Origin: Persicaria tinctoria
Taxonomy: Eukaryota; Streptophyta; Magnoliopsida; Caryophyllales; Polygonaceae
DNA: 64,000 nt
NCBI GenBank assembly: GCA_037127255.1
Contig: JBANSL010000017.1
Coordinates: 46,323,745 to 46,387,744, forward strand
Direction of reading: 5' to 3'
Under the pieces are notes generated by a model. The model did no database searches. It saw only the letters and a program-made list of their open reading frames with translations, and was not told the origin of the DNA. Shown piece by piece: positions 55,778-64,000 of this stretch. Position numbers and translations under genes: made by a program. Position 1 is the stretch's first letter, and every line of letters starts with the position of its first letter.

Positions 55778-58700
55778 TGTAACGGCTCGGGATTATGATT
55801 CCCGAGTTACGTTTTGAGGGATGAAAGCCCTCGTTAAGATCTTGCGCCCCGAGTACAGGTTGAAGGTTTGAAATCAAAGATGTGCAGTTTAAAGTGGGAT
55901 TTCGCACCAAAATCCGGAAGGTCCGTTGGGGACCCCGGGGTAAACCCCTGTACCTGTCCTAAGTCTACAACGCAGGAAATCCGTTATCATGCAAATGACA
56001 TAAGTTCTGAAAATGATACAACTAGTGCCACGGCAGAGCCGGGTAAAAACAGAGTACAATTAGGGAGAAATCCCAAAAGCATGAATCTGGTGAAGTCGGG
56101 TTTCAAACACTCACTCTCCGCCATAAGAATAGACCCCGTCATAACAACACAAAATCAAGCAGTGTATCGGGTACCTCAAACAATACCACCAAGTCAGGCC
56201 AAGAGTCCGCCTGCGGGTCCTCTGACCGCGCTGAGGACATATAATACGCCTATACCTAGAATAAAGGATGCCTTCATCCAGTACTGAAATCTTAACCACA
56301 CTATCATGCTCCTAATTCATATATGTAGAATATTAAGTAAGGCCTTAACAAAGAATACCAAGTGGTATATCCCTCTTCTACCACCACCCCTCTTCCAAAT
56401 AGGGGGGAGACTGGCCAGTTCGATACTATAGCATCTCAAATCTCATCATCATATCGCATCTCATGCTCATCTCGTATCTCATGCTCATCTCGTATCCCGT
56501 GATATATATATAACTCAAGGAGGACAACACCCGATGAAACTGGGCTGCCCTATGACCCTAGCAAAGACTCTAGGACTCACAGATAACGACCGTTCTGTAT
56601 TCAAACGCATACAGAATAAGAATGCTCATTCGTAAGTGCAATTCCTAAGCATGATACTACATGGCATGCTCTTATGCATATGAAACACCTACATACTATA
56701 TGACACGTCAGGCAGGAGGTACTGGTTACTGAGTAAGCCCCGGAGGTACTTACCTGGCCAACAGACCGGCAACAGGAGAATCCGGCACACAATAGTCAAA
56801 ATCACATAGTATCACCTAGTACATAATGGAATATACATAAGTCTACATCCAACTATTAAGCACGCAAGCACACATCAATCAATAGAACAAGTAACATATT
56901 ATGAAAGTCATTTCATCGCATCATCCGCTCCTCAAGACCACATCGTTCTCCGTAAATCATTCAACCAATTCCGCATGTTCATATACATCATTTCCGCATA
57001 TACCTCAACGGTTCATCCAAAATCATAAGACATAATTTGTGTGATATAAAATCCTACTAGATCATCATAATTATCCAACATTTAATCTCATATAATAATT
57101 CACCACAAGTCATGCTATTAGTCATACATATCATACTGTTAGTCAAACGATCATATTATCATGCTAGTTAGTCATCAAATAAGTCTTATTCCCAAGTTAG
57201 TTTCAGAAACGTTTCAAATCCCAGTTAAATAGTTAAGTATTCCGACCCTAGAGAAATACTCGCCTAATTCCCTTTTTAAATTTATTTATTGGATTACTTT
57301 TCAACCTTGAAATTCTTTTCTAAATTCTTTATAAATCTTGAAGTCCCAATAATATATTTTAAATCTCAAATAATATTACATGGTATTTTAAATACCATTT
57401 ATTTGACACTTTATAAATTATTTCCAAATCCCCTAAAATCCCGACCATTTTTATTTAATAAATCAACCCTTATAAATCTTCCAAAATATAATAATTTATC
57501 TTTTAAATCCTCAAATACTATTATAATATATTTTAATTACCGTTAATTAGTTAAATAATAAACGGATAACCCGAACCGTACCGAACCGAACCCGTATAAT
57601 TAATCCCACCCGGTTCTAATCAAACAAATGAATTAATATAAAATCAAAGGTGGGGCCCACGATTCATCTTCTTCATTTGCAAAATGAAGCTCCCCGCTCC
57701 CGCCTTGGTCGAGGCCCCAACTCCGCCGGCGACGTCCTAGACTCACGCCCAGCCGTGGCGCACTGGCTCCGGATCCATGGTCCCGCCCCATCCTCAGTTT
57801 CGCTCGCAGAGATCTCGCGCGCACCCGCTCGGACTGCTCCCTTGCTCACGCTCTTGGCTCGCGCTCTCGCTCGACGTTGCTCGCTCATGCCTCTCTCGAG
57901 CTCGCCGGAGCTCTCGAGCTAACCCAATCATCCCGCACTCAGCCCTCACTCACTCCCGACTAATATAAACATTGAATAAAGCACGAATTCAAATCGAGGA
58001 AGGAAGAAAATAGAAGAAGCTCACCGAGGTGATTTCGCGACTTCGGAGCTGTCGATCGAAGTTCTGTGCTTTGTCGGTGGCTCGCGATGGCTCGTCGGAC
58101 CTGCACCGGACATGGGTGAGTGTGATAGTAAAGCTCGAGGTCGATTCCGATTGAAAACGGAGGAGAACGGCTTAGCGAAAGGCGTAGCGCGCTCGAACAG
58201 GGGAAGGGGATATAGTTGCTCGCAGGTTCTTTGGAAGGTGGCGCTGAGGGCTCGTCGGTGGCCAGTTGTGGTAGGGAGAAGCTCCCAGTGGTCGTCGGAG
58301 AAACAGAGGAGGCGGAGCTGTTGGCGAGGTCTCATTGGCGGCTGCTGCTCGGAGTGAAAACAGGAGGAATGGTGGATTTGAGCTGCTGGCGGTGGCTTGA
58401 AAAGCAGAGGGGTGGTGGTGACGAGGAGTGTGAAGGTGATCAGAAATGGTGATGGTGATGAATATGGTGAAGGATAAGAGTTGGTGATGGTGATGAATAT
58501 GGTGAAGGATAGGAGTTGGTGATGGTGAATGAAAGTGACGGGGAGGGATGGTGATTTGAAGGGGTATGGTGAGGTGAGGGAGTAGGTGAGTATTGTGTGT
58601 TGAATTGGGTAAACAAATATCCGAAAATAAATCCCGAATACTTGAATTTCAAACCCCGAAATTAGTTCATGAATGTTAATTTTCTTGACTCTCGCTTTCT

Positions 58701-58899
58701 CGATCAATTAGATTTATAAAATCGAAAAGGATATCGCACTCCGATAATTATTTTGAATTTTCGAGGTAAAATGACGGAAATCGTTCGCTAAATTTTATAT
58801 TCCGGTCGGAATTCACTAAACGAGTTTTAAATCCGATTTAAATTCAATTTTATTTTCCTTTTTCCAAAAAATGAGGATTTGAAAATCCGAGTCTTTACA
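55778..58899 (-). repeat. 3' LTR of LARD2
   Basis: On the plus strand it runs from TGTAACGGCTCGGGATTATG to GAGTCTTTACA, 3122 bases. The first 190 bases match the partial LTR at 63814-64000 closely. It includes a GC-rich tract (57640-58430), in the same relative place as in LARD1 and the solo LTR. The frames there (for example minus 58707-58021) have no known domain. Confidence 0.88.
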
Positions 58900-58916
58900 T
58901 CATCCACCTTTAAAAA
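58900..58916 (-). promoter_or_regulatory. Polypurine tract of LARD2
   Basis: On the minus strand TTTTTAAAGGTGGATGA abuts the LTR. It matches LARD1 (41192-41208) except for one base. Confidence 0.75.
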
Positions 58917-61900
58917 CAAGCCTCGTCCCCGAGGCTAAAATCATTTTAAAATAGGGGATGAAGTTTGAAATTGGTGAGTCCAAGGATCATGACATTGACC
59001 CCGTAAGCATCTCATAAGTGCCCCTATGAGATCCTAACAATACCGTTGTCGTGATCATAATACCCCCAATAGACCGTAGCAAGAATGTAATATGGGCCCC
59101 TACCACATCCTTACTGCGACTCCTCGGTCATATCATAACTCAAAACATCACAACATCCTCTTTAAAACACAGTTCAAAACTTCCAGTTCGGCATTAGTCA
59201 AAAGCATTTCTAACCTCTCCATTCATCCTACCATCCACCTCTAAAGGCTAATCCCATATTCCCTTCCTAGGTTCCAAGTCAGAATCAAAGTTCAACAATT
59301 CAATTTCTATCATTTCCATCATCAAGCATCATGTATATATACATCGAATAATAATAGCACCTCACGGCTAATAGCATAACATAATCACCTCAAGAATAGC
59401 CACATATCATAGCATATCTAGCATCGTATCATATATGGTAGAATTTATCACATCATCTCACGAAAGTTACACACCATATCAATCAAATAAGCACGTTATA
59501 TCAACCAGATAAGTACATCATACTCATTCTAACTACCAAGCGTCATCGCATTAGGGGCAAACACCTACTTCCGTACAGTAGCATTCCATCGAATTCAGGG
59601 ATAACTATGTTAGTACTAACAGTTCCCTATTGACAATGGCAACACATCAGAGAATCAACATCGTCTATAGCATAGAATTCGTACAACATTCGACCCCAAA
59701 TAAAATATACACTAGATCATTACCTCTTGAAAATCTCCCTACACTACCAATCATGACGAGACACGACTACTACTCATCATCCCTTGCACTAAGATCAACT
59801 TCACCGAGGTCTACCAACTCAATCCACTATCTAGTTCTAGGCACCATTGTATCCTACTCACATACAACCTTTCTAGCCTCATAACTATTCGCAATCAAGG
59901 TCGAATACCCCAAACCAACTAGTAGGTATCCCAACTCCTATGCCATCAAGCCATCTAAGGGCCAATCCATTTCGACATCCCGATCTCAAGTCTTACCTTC
60001 CACTCGACCATCTAAACTATTTCTCGGAGTTCCCAATCACACGGTTTCCTGATCCGACAAGCTTAACAACTCGACCAACTACGTACCAAGACTCTTTATC
60101 AAGTGCACCCTCCTCCTTGAGGTCCTCTAACGGTCCCATCTTCGCCTTCTCAGAGAGATCCCAAGTCCCTAACTTAACCTCCCTCACAATCGATCTAGAC
60201 GCTTCTTAACAATCTCGCTTACTCTTCTTAGGCTCTCAAGACTCCGCCCGACCATCATCTCCTAAAGAGACATCTCGAATCACCTTGCTAACTTAATCAT
60301 ACTTCCCACGCCACTAACCACTCTCACTAACCATCCACCTCTAAGAACCCAACTCATGCTGACCATCTCACACCAAACACTCCTGACCAATTCTAACTCA
60401 GAACCCAACTAATGGTACTCCCAACCACGAATCACCATGAGCACCAAGCCAACCCACTCTAGATCCTCTTCCCGGCATACTCTACCTAGACTAGTTTCCC
60501 CAACTCCGCATGTTTCCCCAAATTGCCTCAGATCGCGCTTCCTTAAACCTCAAAATCTCTACCACTTAAACCCTTATGTACCGATCATCATTTTCACCAA
60601 ATTCCTATGACATCCTCGTACGAATTTCCTAAGCATCGCAACTTCACCAACCTTCAAAAATTTCTTATCCTCTAGCGTCCTCAATACCTTCTGCTTTGCC
60701 AAGTTCCCAAATCCATACTCATAATCTCCCTATCTCAATCTTAAGCCCCCAGTCTTACTAGGAATCTCAGCTACATCATTGCCTAGCTACCAGCCTTTCC
60801 TCGAAGATTCATCTCACATCCTCAAATACCTCAATACCCACAATAACCTCAACTCAGAAACCCCGATTCATTCCCTATGCCAAAATCCTCCAACAACGAT
60901 CTAGAAATCCTTTACTCATAATTTCCCAAAGCATTACCAATCCCATCTAAATAACCCCAAATACTCATCACACGAACAACCCTGATATGAACAACCTAAT
61001 ATCCCCGATCGATAATTTCCCAAGCAACCTCATACTACTTTTCCTAGGAAATTCCTCAACCTCATTCCTTACCGAAATCGCCCCCACTCCCAGCACACAT
61101 CACCTAGTCCCAATTTCTACGATTTCTCAGACATTCCTTAATCGATCATTCTAATGAAACTAGTCCAGACCTCGGTCAAGTACTCTCTTATACTACCCGC
61201 ACACACTACCTCCCTAGACTACCACTTCTCACTAGGACACCCCCCTCAAAATCTCGGCATACTAGCCCCACGTACTGCTCACCTAAGACCTACCTAGAAG
61301 CTCATCTATACTCACGGACCACTATCTTCGACACATCCCAACTCACTCGGCTCTACCCAAGCTAACGCATCATTTCTGCACCCCATCTCACACGACCAAT
61401 GACCCAATCCGAATACCTTAATCCACCTGCCACTTTCCAACCCGTCTCACTGAAAAATCTCACGACTCAAGCTCAAGAATAAAGCACTCCCATACATATA
61501 ACCCATAACCTACTCACTCGCAAGCCAGTATACCAAGCACCAAGGCACATTGTCATAGAAACAAGTTAGTAAGGAAATCATGGCTACCAATTCAGCACAT
61601 CCGTCATCACACATTCAATTATGTTAGTTCTAGGCCTATCACAAAACATCAATTCCGATTAGGATAGAAGAATCCACGATTTGAATTAAGAACGTCCTTC
61701 CTTGAGTCATCTAAGAGAATCACATACGCGGCTACCATCTTTCAAATGTGTTCGTCCTTTATATACTTTTGGTGACGTCAGTCCTGTGGTCTATGGGTCA
61801 TGGACCCATCACACTTCCGTTGTGCTGCTATGGTGCCACTTGGTCGTCGGTCCTTTCTTGCATGTCGGCGCTCATCGAAGGATTGAAAGGGTTAGAAGTT

Positions 61901-63795
61901 ACGAATATAGAGGAGGGACAAGAACGGACAACATGACTTCCTTACGGATCTAGACACAGACCAGGACTAAGGACAATGAGACAAGAGACAAGAGACAAGA
62001 TCCCAACCCGAGAGTTACAACGATGCCCTTAGGGTATTCCATGAAGTTATAATTGTGGTACGTAGACACATAATAATCACGAATATCATCACATCCTTAC
62101 ACACTAACATGCACCTATCTCAAGGAGTAGCGATCTATGCATTCATAACATGTTCATCTCATACAGTTTATACGTTCACAGAAGAAGCTAGCAACCTATC
62201 ATTTCATTCATTAATCATGCTTGATATACTAAGAACATACATGCACGAACGGATATGGGACATGTGTGGCATAAGTTGCATTAGTTTTAACAACATCAAA
62301 GGACATTATATACATGACTTATTACTTAGTTAGATACACACAAGCAGGTCGTAATATCATGGGCCAAGGCAAGCACATTAGGATATACCTATCACATCAT
62401 ATACATCCATATTCACATAGTATGACAAAAACAACAGATGATCATACGAGGGCCTATAATTGGGGAGACATTAGTCCTACATGATACTAGAAACCTTCAT
62501 TAAACATATACACAATCAACATGGTCTAATTAGATTAATTCAGCATGCTAGGACTGTCATCTCATATATTAAACATACATGATACAACGAGGGTTGACCA
62601 CACTATCATGGGCCTAATTCATGGGAAGACAATAATCATGGGAATTCAATACATACGACACATACATCCACTCATAAATGCAACCATGAAAGGTACCAGG
62701 CAAGTCATGCTGAATTATACCAATATAGCATGTCATGAAATCACAAGGAAGCTATCATTATAACTTGACAAAATTCTCTAAGGACAATCACCGACTCACC
62801 ACCCTGTTTCCCCACGGGACGCTAGTATGACACGCTGGACACAAGGACATTCACACCGTTTCCGAGAGAAGATGGTAGAATTCATGTTTAGACTCTTTTG
62901 GCAAGGCGACACGGTTGACCATTACGAGGCTCAAGAGGGATGACTCCATAAGACAAAGCACTCATAACTCAGAAGAATGTCGATAATCAACCTCAGGTAA
63001 CCCTCACATTATACACAATCCCCGAAAGTAGTTAGTTGACCGACCCAAATTTCCCGTAGAGAATGTTGACATTAGGTATGAGACTCGATGAACATATATG
63101 GTTGGAATACAGATATGACTCAAGTCAAGAGGAACATACACTCTCGACCCTTACTAATACATCCAAGTGCTTTGGTGGGACGGACAACAGGATCGGGATT
63201 ATCAAGGGGGTTGTACTATGGAAGAACTATTCCGACAAGATAGAAAATCTGATTACATAAGAACAAGGTTTCCTCCCGCTATCCCGTTTAAATATACAGT
63301 CATTTACATGTTCAAGTTAAGGCATTCTAATTAGTTCGCTATCCTAAGCACAATAACATTCAACACGGAAGCAATCAACAAGATTAATATGATCCTCTTC
63401 GAGGTGGATCGCCATCGAGCTCAATTGCATATATGTATATATAACATAAGCATAGAGACGATCTATGCCGTCCTTCGAGGGACGGCTGACCGGAGGGGCA
63501 AAAACCTCACGGCCTCCTAACTCAACACTCCAACCTCCGTGGTGTTCCTTGGAGTCTTCTAGGCCCATCTGTAAATAAAAGCTAGTATCTTGCCTACCGT
63601 TCACCGAGTTCTACATCCATAAGGGATGTCTATCGCTTTAGTCTTTACCCACGATATTGTTTCCCCTTTATTCATTTTAGGTTTTAAGTCCAATTAAATT
63701 TATTTTGCCCTTTTTAAAACATTTTCCAAAACCGTTTGAAATCATTGGGCGATTTTCAAAACCTTTTCAACCTATTGTACTCAGATTGCAAAACC
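58917..63795 (-). other. LARD2 conserved non-coding interior
   Basis: Nearly 4.9 kb without coding capacity. The part 62750-63795 matches 31705-32555 and the start of 33989 onward in LARD1, and the part 58917-59400 matches 41190 downward. The central part (59900-61650) is C-rich and A-rich with only short frames. Confidence 0.65.
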
Positions 63796-63809
63796 TGGCT
63801 CTGATACCA
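63796..63809 (-). promoter_or_regulatory. Primer binding site of LARD2
   Basis: On the minus strand TGGTATCAGAGCCA, complementary to the 3' end of tRNA-iMet, four bases inside the LTR end at 63814. Confidence 0.9.
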
Positions 63810-63813
63810 CCTT

Positions 63814-64000
63814 TGTAATGACCCGAGATTATGATTCCCGAGTTACGTTTCGAGGGATGAAACCCCTCGTTAGGATCTTGCGCCCCGAGTACATGTTGAA
63901 GGTTTGAAATCGAAGATGTGCAGTTTAAAGTGGGATTTTGCACCAAAATCCGGAAGGTCCGTTGGGGACCCCGGGGTAAACCCCTGTACTTGTCCTAAGT
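63814..64000 (-). repeat. 5' LTR of LARD2, cut by the window edge
   Basis: On the plus strand TGTAATGACCCGAGATTATG and following. Apart from scattered substitutions it repeats 55778-55970. Confidence 0.88.

Larger units (their letters stand above)
55778..64000 (-). mobile_element. LARD2: large non-autonomous LTR retrotransposon, partial
   Basis: In minus orientation: the 3' LTR (58899-55778), polypurine tract (58916-58900), interior (63813-58900), primer site (63809-63796) and the start of the 5' LTR (64000-63814) are in the window. The 4.9-kb interior has no frame above 92 codons and no retroviral domain. It aligns by eye in many ordered blocks with LARD1. The rest of the 5' LTR and the left-right duplication check lie outside the window. 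Confidence 0.85.

Noticed and set aside
58021..58707. 228-codon minus-strand frame
   Set aside because: It lies in the GC-rich part of the LARD2 LTR, has repetitive Ser/Pro/His composition and no domain, and the matching LTR regions do not keep the frame.

Overview
This is nuclear DNA of a flowering plant, probably a eudicot. The genes carry GT-AG introns and have chloroplast-type or APC-transporter products of plant type. Between them lie deep nests of plant transposons: LTR elements primed by tRNA-iMet, CACTA, MULE, Harbinger, hAT and Stowaway elements, and LINEs. Only three intact host genes are supported, all in the first 18 kb.

Gene region (1-18 kb). FKBP20-2 (thylakoid-lumen immunophilin, +, 1624-4017) converges tail to tail on CAT9 copy 1 (amino-acid transporter of the APC superfamily, -, 4609-7562). 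CAT9 copy 2 (-, 15181-17880) lies about 10 kb further on. The two CAT9 copies have the same eight exons, and both read as complete proteins of about 575 and 573 residues. Between them are a Pack-MULE carrying part of a bromodomain gene (7711-9512, 9-bp target duplication), LINE and hAT remnants, simple repeats, and one end of a TA-flanked element.

Transposon region (18-64 kb). A Harbinger-type element (18335-19038) and a decayed MULE (about 19.25-23.4 kb) lead into a row of elements that each start or end in a (TA)n tract. I call them E0 (23434-45081), E1 (45170-47675), E2 (47735-50003), E3 (50021-about 51983) and E4 (52016-53843). Four of them have matching inverted ends. Most carry a GC-rich gene-like tract inside the left end and a private array of short tandem repeats in the middle.

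E0 was split by a complete LTR element, LARD1 (25453-44538, target duplication ATCTT). Both LARD1 LTRs, its primer site and its polypurine tract are present, but it has no gag or pol reading frame. LARD1 was in turn invaded by a CACTA element (which holds a MITE), a solo LTR, a Stowaway MITE and a CACTA remnant. At the right edge a related element in the opposite direction, LARD2 (55778 to beyond 64000), has no gag-pol frame either. The non-coding interiors of LARD1 and LARD2 can be aligned by eye. They therefore look like a family of large non-autonomous retrotransposons with a conserved non-coding core.

Most long open frames outside the three genes are chance frames in GC-rich or repetitive DNA. 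All alignments here were made by eye; no database search was run.
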